Positions 24,500 through 34,106 of a stretch of DNA of 64,000 nt are shown piece by piece. Made by a program: the position numbers and the translations under genes. This DNA comes from Acanthosoma haemorrhoidale (Eukaryota; Arthropoda; Insecta; Hemiptera; Acanthosomatidae). The stretch lies in assembly GCA_930367205.1 (NCBI GenBank), contig OV884013.1, positions 89,653,333-89,717,332 of the forward strand, read 5' to 3'. Each line of letters starts with the position of its first letter. Position 1 is the stretch's first letter. The notes beneath the pieces were generated by a model. That model was given only the letters and a program-made list of their open reading frames with translations. It was not told the origin of the DNA and searched no databases.

Positions 24500-24980
24500 A
24501 AGAAAGCCTCCTTATTAATGGCTACCTTGAGCTTGTCCGTCATAACTCTCAAATTATCGCCCCTTGTTGAGAAACAGTGCAATGGTCTCTACTTACAGAA
24601 TTTCTACAATAAGGAAATTCATATTAAGCATCTATATGTACACATTTCAAACTTTGCTGTGAGCTGTCAATAATCTGGATAGTTAGGAAGATCCATTTTT
24701 ACCAAGAGTCCTCTAATTTCGTGATACAAGATTGTCTTCTTGAGAGAAGAAGGGTAGCAGACCCTTTTCTCTTGTACGGTAAAAGGTAATTTTGGTTCCT
24801 TGTTCCATCAAATTTTTGTCCTTCATCCTGGAAGCCAGTAATTCAGAAGTGTCGTTGAGGAATTCATGACATTCTCTTATAATCACTGTCACCTTTATTA
24901 GTATCATAAGGGTGATAAGAGGGACAAGATTCGTCCTCACAGAGCTCTTGTAGCTGGTGAAACGTTGGGAGACTTACTCA
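24500..24980 (-). pseudogene. Fragment of a multicopy arthropod repeat-associated ORF
   Basis: On the minus strand one frame reads RECHEFLNDTSELLASRMKD, then KNLMEQGTKITFYRTREKG and LLPFFSQEDNLV. After a frame change come GLLVKMDLPNYPD and DSSQQSLKCV. I recall this order (ELASRLKEKNLL, F(Y/W)RxRxxxFxxFFS, LVYC, GL, WRLFIDSS...SLKCVLLHNGN) from uncharacterised high-copy proteins found throughout arthropod genomes and usually regarded as mobile-element derived; the function is unknown. Here there are at least two frameshifts and an in-frame stop, and the conserved C-terminal half is missing or beyond recognition. The lower boundary is approximate. The family match is from memory of the motif order, not a search. 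Confidence 0.6.
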
Positions 24981-26068
24981 GGATAGGTCCAGTTGCTACG
25001 GTTATTTTGATTCATTACAGTAATATTTACTAAGCAGGAATAGCAGTCATCGTTGTGCCGAATTTCAGACTTTTCCTTTTCCCGGAAGACCACTGTCGCA
25101 AATATTCTGTACAGGTTTTACAGACCTGATGTAGTTGCCAGGTTTATCCTTATCGCCAAGTCTAACACCAAAGTATCGAAGATAAGCTTTCTTTACAAGT
25201 CACTAACAGTTTTATTTTAACGTGTATTCTCCCCATATGTAGCAAAACACCTCAGAATGATTTACACAACTTCATCTACTTAAACTCATTAAAAAAGGAG
25301 AGCAGATAGAGAAAAACTTGTTTCATATTAAATTCAGCGCTCTAAATACACCTAAAATCAATTCGATTGTTTTTTATTGCAGGACTATGTAATTGTTGAC
25401 AAGGCTAGTAAATTTTTAGAATGTACTCGGTAAGATTCGTGTTTTGAGAGCTAATAGCCTTGTCCTATCGCTTTACTGAACAATATAGCCACAATATATC
25501 TCATGCAGTATACCGGGTTTCACTTTCACGTTTTGACCAGGCATGAAACAAGTGCGGAAACCGTTTGGCGAATTGCTCTAAAAAAAAAACAACTGCTAGT
25601 GACAAACAACCGGCCATAACACCCACAATAAACGTTATGCACACACGTTGCAGGAGTCCTGTTTCAACTACCGTCCAGTTCGACCCACATACACTGGAGC
25701 CCGCCGACGTATAAATAAAGCTTATGTAATCGTCCGGTCTGTCGGCGAGTAACCGGTATGACGAGTCAACATTTCGGTAGTCCAGCCGTTTGCATAATGT
25801 CCGGTCAGTGGGTCTAACAACTTATCGGGGATCAGAACAGAAAAACAAAAAAAAAAATGGTGCACAAGGAAACAGAAACGATTGCACGCTCGATTACGTG
25901 GTGCTATTCCTAATAGGTATCCTAACTTTCATCGCGATTTGCACCTGAGAGTCCACCACTTTTAAATATTTATGGCCACATGGAGTAAATTATGAAATAT
26001 GACTAATAAAAAATGTGCTGCGTCAATAATGAGCAGTAGTGATTCCGTTTCATGAAATGACGGTTCTA
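24981..26068. other. Unassigned DNA with a promoter-like GC-richer patch at 25510-25830
   Basis: 25510-25830 is GC-richer and contains CGTATAAATAAAGCTT near 25710 (overlapping TATA-like and AATAAA motifs). This could be a single LTR copy, but I found no second copy to confirm it. The rest is unassigned. Confidence 0.4.
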
Positions 26069-26742
26069 TTGGGTTGGCCAGAAAATGATTCAGTAGATAG
26101 CGTTATATTTGTTTCGTTATTTTTTTGTCAATGTTAGAATTTTTTCCTTTTGAGATTTGGTAGTCGATACCTTTAGGTTGCTATAGAAAGAAATTCCGTG
26201 TAATTTTGTTTACAACTGTCAGTTTACGGTCAGGTTTAACATGGAGTGCAAACATTTTTCGACACATTTTACTTTTTTATTTTCATAAAGGCAAGAAAGC
26301 GCCTAAGGCAAAGTGATATATGAAGTTTATGGTGTTGATTGTTTAACAGAACGGATGTGTCAGAATTGGTTTAAAAAATTTCGTTCTGGAGATTTTTCAC
26401 TTAAAGATGACCAACATTCTGGTCAACCTTCTGAAGTTGATGATGACAAAATGAAAGCCATAATTGAATTGAATCGTCATATAGCTGTGAGAGAGATTCC
26501 AAAACAGTTAAAGGTATCACATACAATAATTGAAAATCACATAAGACGTGTTGGACTTGTTAAGAAGTTCGATATTTGGGTTCCGCCATAACAATGCGGC
26601 TCACACATCTTTGGCAGCACGTACGAAACTATTGGAGCATGGTTGGGAAATGAAGGTTGTACTTTGTTTTGTCACACTGCTACTGTTGCGATAAATAATT
26701 TTGCAAATAAAACTCTATCTATCACTGATTCTCATAAGAACT
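26069..26742 (+). mobile_element. Internally deleted mariner element
   Basis: The left end, preceded by TA, reads TTGGGTTGGCCAGAAAATGA, a typical mariner terminus. Inside it, ATTCAGTAGATAGCGTTAT resembles, in inverse, the right-end region around AACTCTATCTATCACTGATT. Length is about 675 bp against roughly 1.3 kb for a complete mariner. The N-terminal DNA-binding part is fused directly to sequence around the second catalytic motif, so the middle of the transposase has been deleted. The right outermost terminus is degraded, so that edge is approximate. Confidence 0.8.
26241..26700 (+). pseudogene. Mariner transposase remnant (helix-turn-helix domain kept, core deleted)
   Basis: ATG at 26241 starts MECKHFSTHFTFLF, with frameshifts in the T-rich stretch. 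From 26313 the frame gives IYEVYGVDCLTERMCQNWFK, KFRSGDFSLKDDQHSGQPSE, then REIPKQLKVSHTIIENHIRR and KKFDIWVPP: the two helix-turn-helix motifs and linker that bind the terminal repeats. Directly after WVPP the sequence jumps to RHNNAAHTSLAARTKLLEHG, matching the second catalytic motif (normally HDNA or QDNA), here with Asn in place of the catalytic Asp. The region with the first Asp is deleted, as is the C-terminal catalytic part. It is inactive. Subfamily is probably mauritiana/mellifera-like, clearly different from the 62 kb element. Confidence 0.8.
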
Positions 26743-27164
26743 ATCTTTAATTAATATTCATTAATGGCTGAGCGAATAACGAGAAATTACTAGCGGAGAT
26801 ATTTAATATGAAGTGAGTCCAGACCTATCCCGCAGCGTTGATGGTATTGCCCTGTATCAGCCTCTATCAGAGGACTAGAGATGAATTATGCAGGGAAATC
26901 TGCCACGGAGGGAGGAGGCAGTAGAGTACAAGGAGTGTGCATTAGGAGTGAAAGCGTTTTGAATCCTTAATGACCAGCCTTCTTTTGCAAGTTCGTGGCT
27001 TCGTTATAATGCTAAATAGGATAGAACGTAGGGTCTGCTCCAGCGGCTCAGCTGATGGAGGAAATCGTGGCGAATAAATTATTACTATTAAATACTTCGA
27101 TGTATATAAATACTGGAATTATCCTGACAAATAGATCGTGGGGCATTGAACTCGTACGCAACAC
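26743..27164. other. Unassigned DNA
   Basis: A somewhat GC-richer stretch with no recognised gene. GCGGCTCAGCTGATGG near 27045 resembles an RNA polymerase III A box, but no matching B box was found downstream. Confidence 0.5.
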
Positions 27165-27505
27165 ATTGGCTATTTACTCTTGATACACTCATCTGATTCC
27201 AGAACATCAAAATCCATTACGACATTTGTAGACGACAAATCGATCAACATGAACATCCAATATCCTACAAAATAGTCAACGTACCTCTACGCTTACGCGG
27301 AATCTCAGTCAAACTGATGGCAAATGAAATTCAACCAAAAAAAATCCTATTCAATCTCCTCCACACCCACACTACACAACTAACACCAAGGCCGACACCG
27401 TTCGCTAACTTGTGACAGCCATCTAACCAAGCAAATTGTTTACGGAACTTGATAGAGTGACCTAAAACGCCGATTTGGACAACTAAAATTGTTTAAATGG
27501 GGCAA
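27165..27505 (+). pseudogene. Jockey-clade reverse transcriptase fragment with decayed catalytic box
   Basis: Reading across frames and stops: LLLIHSSDSRTSKSITTFVD, then DKSINMNIQYPT, WQMKFNQKKSYSISSTPTLH and RRFGQLK. The order matches Jockey reverse transcriptase, in which LxxLYTxDxPTxxxxxxxTFADDTAI is followed by the helix, WRxKxNExKSxxxxFT and, after the thumb, KRxxxxLxKL. The catalytic box reads FVDD, with both aspartates present but the alanine changed. Several stops and frameshifts make it non-functional. It covers the palm just upstream of what survives in the 22 kb copy, though sequence divergence suggests a different subfamily. Confidence 0.55.
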
Positions 27506-29148
27506 TAAAAGGGAAGGAAATCTCTCCTGGGGTTAACAAATTTATGTAGGAGGGGACCAATGTCTCAATAGTTTTCCAAAAACAGACTTTCTCTCCAGAA
27601 AATGGTTAAGGTTTGAAAATTCAATTATATGTATAAACTATAGTCTTTTACCTTGAACCACAAAGTTGTCATGAACAAATCGGAAAATGGATGACGTGCC
27701 GTTTGGAACTTTCCTAGCCGAAGAATGTCGCTATTCGATCTAGAAAGGAAGGCAGCTGCCACTGTCGCAGATTAGCTAAGAGGTCACGGTCTCAGATCAA
27801 ATCACCGATTGATCAGGTGGTCACGACTTGAGGCAGACTACCGAATTTGTGAAGCGGTTGGAGTCTTGTCACTGCTCAGGCAGTCATAGGTCGTAGGAGC
27901 AGTAGGTGAATGCAATTATAGATTTACGATGGAATAAAATCCTCAGTCTAAATGAAGTTCGCTTTGGGCCAGAAAATTTAAAAAAATATAAAATAATGTC
28001 ACCATAAATTAGCTGGGATTAAAATTAGGTATCCGCGAGGGGTTTACGTTCTTATAATCATATCGTATTTACGTACGTCTCGTATCATCTTTCGACTGTT
28101 TATAGTAATTCCCCACGTTCCCATCGTTAATAGTTTATAAATATACTTATTTTATAACACTTCGAGAGTTGGATGTGAAATCAAAGCCCTTAATAACTCC
28201 CTCAATAACATAAAATTAAAGAATTAGTTTCCCAGAATTCACCTCCGGATTCCCAAAACACTCTCCTTGGATATAATGAAACTCTTTACCCATACCAAGG
28301 ATAAAATTTATCATATAGAATGTAATTATCTAACATTTGTCATCTATTTGTTAATGAAATTAGATTATTTATTAGAGTCCTTAAATATAAAATTTTGATG
28401 ATTAATTTATAATAATTATGTTTATGATGTGCATATTCCAATGAAGGATTCTATACCTCAGGGTATAGACTCAGCAATTTGAGCAGAACATAAACAAAAG
28501 TTTACCTTGACATTTTACCTGTTCCGCCCTTCAGTATTATGGTCAGATGTTCCATGAATAAAGTTTAGTTACTAACAAAATATACTTTCTGGGCTGGATC
28601 GTCAAAGTTTCGTTAATTTTCCTTACCACCTTTTTAAGCGCTAAACTATTTATTGTCAGATTTGACAGTGACACGTTTTAGTGCTTTGCAATATATATTA
28701 TAGGGTTCACAACAGAAAATTAAATTTAAATTTTATATGATATATTCAAATTATAAGCCTGGGTTCTAGGGGCGTGGATGCTTCTTGTCTGAGATGCTTC
28801 CTCCTCTGCTGATTAGTGATTTTCCGTTGCGCAGATTTGGGGGAACCGTTCCAACCTTTTCGTTCCATGCAAGGAACGGGTATTTTATTCCTTTTTATTT
28901 TTATTTTTTATATCCTTTTTAGTTCCAAACAGCTTTGACGTTTCGTTATACTTTGCTATTACCGGACAAGCGTTATCACTAGTACTCGTTCTTAATCGTT
29001 CCCAGATCCTGCACAAATCCAACTTCCAACCATTTTTATCAAACCCGGCTTTTGTTCATATAAAGCCTGTTTATAACAGATTTGTAGTTAAATAAATTAT
29101 AATTATTCATACAGTTATTTTTATATATTTAAAAATTTGGTTAGCAAC
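27506..29148. other. Unassigned AT-rich DNA
   Basis: No recognised gene or repeat. The 27700-27900 patch is less AT-rich, with no open frame of note. Confidence 0.55.
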
Positions 29149-29563
29149 TGTCGGGGACGCCCTCCGGGGAAGGTCTCATCGACCTAGCCACTGCCTAACG
29201 TCAGAAAGAGATAAACCTGTGGTCTTGAACCTTTGCTGGAGGCCTAGTTATCGAGCAGCTAAATTCGTATTTGTTCATTGTTCTGACTCCATAATATCTT
29301 AGAAGGTGAGCCCTGAAAGTGCACTATGTTCAGGAGAAGCGGCTAGGTATTATAGGTAATTTGCGTGGTCTTTGAATGGCCACGAGTTCAAACTCAGTAT
29401 CCGAGGGTAGGCTATCCAGAAAAACCATACGGAGCCCAAAGGCAAGCCTGAACCGGAAAGAGGCAGACTGAATTGGTAGGGGAGACGTTACTTGGTACAT
29501 TTTGTAGGGCCCCCGATGTCGTCATCTGCTTGGAAGGGGTAGCTACCAAGGATATGCTAGTTT
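29149..29563 (-). repeat. Family C LTR-like repeat, copy 4 (inverted, 5'-truncated)
   Basis: The minus-strand reading gives GGGGCCCTACAAAATGTACC, CAGTCTGCCTCTTTCCGG, CTCGGATACTGAGTTTGAA, GAACATAGTGCACTTTCAGG and TATGGAGTCAGA, and ends in GTCCCCGACA, the canonical CA end. These blocks and their order match copy 1 at 3.3-3.64 kb closely, including the GC-rich tail. The promoter half (TATA and ATTGG boxes) is missing, so it is 5'-truncated. Confidence 0.65.
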
Positions 29564-29826
29564 ATTTATTCCCTGCCAGCAGAAGCAGGGAAACTCCACT
29601 GGAAAAGTTGTAGAGGCTGACGTGCAAGACCATTAATAATTGAAATATTGAAAGGACACATTCACTATGAATATCAGAAACGGGATAGACCCTGCTGTCG
29701 GACCCACCAAGTCCCAGCAAGTTGAGCTTAGTAAATAATAAATGAATAGAATGCAACTAAATATCTAGTGATAGTTCCTATTGGCCAGATATGAACTTAT
29801 CATCAGTACACTATAGTTATTCATAA
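29564..29826. other. Unassigned DNA between repeats
   Basis: A 64-codon minus-strand open frame (29562-29756) is not recognised. The last 12 bases (29815-29826, AGTTATTCATAA) are the left copy of the target-site duplication of the insertion that follows. Confidence 0.55.
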
Positions 29827-29887
29827 AGGCAGATTGTAATTTTAGCACAATAAAGGAATTTAACAAGTAAAAAAAAAAAAAAAAAAA
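29827..29887 (+). mobile_element. 61-bp Jockey family A tail with poly(A) and 12-bp target-site duplication
   Basis: The insert reads AGGCAGATTGTAATTTTAGC, ACAATAAAGGAATTTAACAA, then about 20 A. It matches the 3' terminus of the family A element at 21.8 kb. AGTTATTCATAA lies immediately before it (29815-29826) and again at the end of the A-run (29888-29899), giving a perfect 12-bp duplication. This is a LINE insertion whose reverse transcription stopped after about 41 bases of template. The intact A-run and duplication argue that it is recent. Confidence 0.85.
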
Positions 29888-29899
29888 AGTTATTCATAA

Positions 29900-32503
29900 G
29901 CTGATTTGTCCTACGGTAAAAAAAAATTGACTACTCTAAATAATGGATCCATTCTGCAATAATCTATTTAAACGGTGAAAGAAAATCGATTGGATCGTTT
30001 CCTTCAATAAGCAACATGCATTTCTGCATGTTCTTTATTTTTGTGTATATTTTAAAAATATTTCCAAAGTATAAGTTGCTTTAGGGAGATTTGAATTACA
30101 TCATTATATATAATGATTGTTGGCGGTCCCAAGCCGGAAGGAAAAGCTCAGTGAGTTTATCATTCAACAATTGAAAAAAGATTTGTTTTATCCTGATTTT
30201 GTTTTTATGATAAGAGCTACATTAAAAATATTTTAAGAATAAAATTACTTACTATTTCATGTTAAACTCCTTCTGACTTTAGAAGCGGCTTGAACCTGTA
30301 ACAAAAACAACATTCTTACCAAGAGATCAAAATGTAAATGAAACAACACAGTTATAATTGATTATTACATAAATCATTATATCATGTGATTCAGGATAAT
30401 AACTGATTGTAACTTATAGAGGGAACATGACTTGTTTTGATATAAATATAAATCACTTCATTATAATATATGTCTATGAAATGTTCGCTTATAACAGTCT
30501 AAATCATTAGAGCTCTAGTTGGATAATTTTGAGTTTTAGTCACTCATTTGAAATTTGAAGTAAAGATCTACCGGCCCTTGACAGGTAGTCCAAAATAAAC
30601 AGATGATCAAATTAATAATTCACTAGATTACTAATGGTACTTTCAGAGAACACAGGACAATCAGACAAATATAAGATAATATCAACAACCTAAAGAAAGT
30701 TGGTTTTCAGGGAAAATTGGGATGCCCGGGGAGCACTAAGCGAAAAGGCTTCATTCGAAACTGCGGATGAGCTACACCAAAGTTGTTGGCTGTATATATA
30801 TATTGTAACATTCATGATATTTGAGCATATCATGGCCAGGAACCTTCACAGATGTGACCAGATGGTAAGCATCTTCCCTTATGTTCCTAGGAGTGGGGAT
30901 GAGATAAACGGTCAGTCTTAGCACAACCGTCGAGAAGAGCGGACTTAGCAAGCTCCCGAATTGGCGGTCACCAACAGGAAGAGAGGAGAAGAACCAACAG
31001 CAGAAAGTAACGTTGATTGGATTACAGGAAGATCATCGATTGGGTGATATTAATATTGTTTTTATTATGGATCCATTAAAAGAAATTGAGCTCAAATTTC
31101 ATGTTTTGTGTAATTAGTAGTAAATATCCTAATTTAAAAGGAATTGAATATTTTTTATATACTTTTTGTCAGCACTCTATATAATTATAATTATTTGTTA
31201 TAACCATTTTATTTGAATATATTTCACAATTCCCAGTTTCTCAATTTATTAATAACTACAACATTAGCCTTGAGATCGGGCGATTCAATCGGGATAATTT
31301 CCTATGTCGAAGACATAAAAACAATTTGAATTATAGATCTCATGACGGATCTGCCAAATTAGTTAAGGTAAATTGATCAATAAAGTAGAAAAAGAAATGG
31401 TAAAAAATGAGGTAGGTTTCTATATATATATATAGTAACATACAGAAACGAAATCCATTTACTTCTTCATAGAGTTGTAGCGTACTTGTCAGAAAAACAA
31501 TAATCTCCCTGCAAATGAGTCAACAAATTGATTACAATTTCTTTGTAAGGATAGCGAAGAATGTTAACGGTGCTTTGAAGGTAATAACGCGAGACTAATC
31601 CCCATAATTCTATCATTCGCGAGAGTTTATTAAATCACAGACGAAGAAATAGTTTCAAACAATCAGGCGTGAGAAAAAAAAACAACACTTTTTTTTATCA
31701 TTAAACATTCTGTAATTGGCAAGTTGGTTAACAGGACAGCTTCGGTTTAATTAGTTTCAGTAAATGTTAATGTTTTTTTATTCTGATTCTCGCTGTCACT
31801 ATGACAATGATTTTAATCCACGGCTCTTAGCGGTCTTGTTCTTTTCAAAGTGTTCGAATAAAGGCTGATTTTATGGGAGGATTCGTGCCTGCGAATCTCA
31901 TCTCCAGGTAAGGAAGCAAAGAAGTGAGTGCATCCATGTGTGATCAAATAATAATTTTATTTTTTTTGCGAAATATACCCTTATGGCTGTATTTTGGATT
32001 TCTCACGCCGAATGAAACCTTATTTTGTTTTATCACGCAAGGGTTTTTGTTGTAATTAAAATTGATCGTTATTTAGAATATTTTACTACGCGGTAGACGA
32101 CACAATAATGATATGGGTCCCTTATTTGTGGATATTACAGTATTTATAATTTTAAATATAGATCTGAAACCGATTATTTTTTATCACGTGTTTTCATTAA
32201 TCATTTTTCTATTCCCATTTTTCTTATCAAACTTATATCATTTCAAGTAGTTGTACGTATTTAGGACAATTACTGCAGGTTTCTTCTAAGAGAAACGAAT
32301 ATCATTTACATGCAAATGTCGGGGTGTTTCAGGATATTGTGTATCATGCTGTCTAACTAACTACTGATAAACTTCATTTTCAATTTATCGGTGGGATCAT
32401 TTTCCCCCCATTTCTCAAATTACTTAATATGATAATAGATTGGCATGGAAAATGAAATCTATGAAAAACCTAGAAATGAAAAGAAAAACTGGTCTAATGC
32501 CTG
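29900..32503. other. Unassigned AT-rich DNA
   Basis: No gene recognised. There is a short (TA)n-like run near 31423-31434. A 73-codon open frame at 30700-30921 has no recognisable content. Confidence 0.6.
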
Positions 32504-32665
32504 TGTCGGGTCGTCACTAGGGAGGTGCCTTATCACCTTAGCCCTGGTGACAAGTGCGGATTGTTTAAGTTTATAACATGGACCATCGTTCCATGACGGC
32601 GTTACTATCTGACTCCATTTATGATAGGTATGTGCCCCGACAATGCACTATGTTCAAGAGAAGAG
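32504..32665 (-). repeat. Family C LTR-like repeat, copy 5 (inverted 3' fragment)
   Basis: The minus strand reads GAACATAGTGCATTGTCGGG, GCACATACCTATCA and TGGAGTCAGATAGTAACG, and ends GACGACCCGACA, matching 18445-18570 of copy 3. Only the last ~160 bp are kept. The peptide DRYVPRQCTMF can be read antisense in both this and the 18 kb copy; this reflects shared repeat DNA rather than a conserved protein. Confidence 0.6.
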
Positions 32666-33379
32666 GTATGGGGGTTTCATTAAGAATAAGTCAAGTTTTC
32701 AGAGTTCGAATGGAAGCCAAGCCAGCGTTACGGGCACAGGGCGCCGGAGAGTCTGCAAGGAGACTAAAAGACGGGTGAGAGACTCAGACACGGATGAGGA
32801 GACTGAGAGACTAAGAGACTGACTTCCAGGGCCAGGAGCCCTGGCGTAAGGCGTCACTGAGTAAAGGCCGCGATAGACTCAGAGGTGGATGAGGAGAGAC
32901 TGATTTTCAGGATACGAGGAAACATGAAGAAGGGGCACAGTTATCATTATCGTGTCCTCTAATGCGTAGTAAACTATGCTAAAATTGTTAAATATCGCGA
33001 TAATTTTTAAATACAAAAGGTTTTATTCCATGTGGGATAGAAAGAAACGGATTTCAGTTTCAAATCCAGCGAGAGGCATTATGTAAAACCCTCCCGCCGG
33101 CGTTTCTGTTTTAAAAGTAGTGTTCATGTTAGTGTGAACTGAAACTAACAAACCTTGATTAACAGAATCTACAATTAATGCCAAGTGTGATGTATCACAC
33201 AACTAGGGGGTGCGGTAAAGTGACTAATAGAGTTTTGTTTATTATAGTCAATAATAAAGTCTCAAGACATATTTTACAACAATTCTCAGATGGTCAAGAA
33301 CTTCCCTATGATAGGAAAATACAAAATTTTGAATTATCAAGAAGAAACAGATATAATATAGGTGTGAAAAAAAAAAACT
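32666..33379. other. Unassigned DNA with GAGACT-rich patch
   Basis: 32745-32910 is purine-rich with repeated GAGACT/GAGACTGA motifs and otherwise unassigned. The rest is AT-rich. Confidence 0.5.
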
Positions 33380-34106
33380 TGGAAACTCTCAAAGTATTTT
33401 TTTTTTTTACTGATATTATATTCTCAGTTAACGTTTCGCCTATTCAGGCTTGATCAGGACTATATAATGTAGAACAAGGTACATAAATTTACATATTTAG
33501 TAGCCTGATAACATATCTCGTGAACACAATATAATAAGGCTTAATTTAATTAATAATAATAATGGAAAATAATTACAAGAGTATAACGATGCAACTGAGA
33601 AAGATATTACCTTTTCTATTGTTATCAATCCGTTGTTGCATATACCAAATTGGTAATCTTACTATAAAATAAATTACCATTTTAAAAAAGTAGATCAATA
33701 TTACATGATAATTTATAAAGACCTTTTTGCTTTGAACATACGGATTGGTTACTATTTTCAATCATCTAGGTAAGATTTTAGATACCCCTGATTCATAGAA
33801 TAGTTTTTTTTTTAAACAAAGTTACTTAAATATACATAATTTTCTAATTGGGATTTATTTTAAAATGGATTAATAAAAATTGAAAATATAATGTATTTTA
33901 CAATTGTGTTGTTACACGCTTTTCATTATTTTCCAATGTTATTATTTATTGAATTAAGTCTTGTGTATTGTATTATGTTAATGTCCTTCTAAATATGTAA
34001 ACTATCTGTTTCTAAATTGTAGTCCTGATAATACCTGAATAGGCGAACCTTGACTGAGGATGGAATATTATATCAATAAGAAACATATATTTTGGGACTC
34101 CATGGG
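33380..34106. mobile_element. Foldback or MITE-like element with about 120-bp inverted arms
   Basis: The left arm (about 33380-33500) contains TGATATTATATTCTC, TTTCGCCTATTCAGG, ATCAGGACTA and ACATATTTAG. The right arm (about 33985-34106) carries the reverse complements: CTAAATATGT, TAGTCCTGAT, CCTGAATAGGCGAACC and AATATTATATCAATAAG. Arms are imperfect. About 480 bp of AT-rich, non-coding DNA separates them, with no transposase frame. Long subterminal inverted arms around noncoding DNA suggest a foldback transposon or MITE. Exact termini and target duplication are not clear. Confidence 0.55.

Noticed and set aside
27040..27065. RNA polymerase III A-box-like GCGGCTCAGCTGATGG
   Set aside because: No downstream B box or poly(A)/T terminator in the right place.
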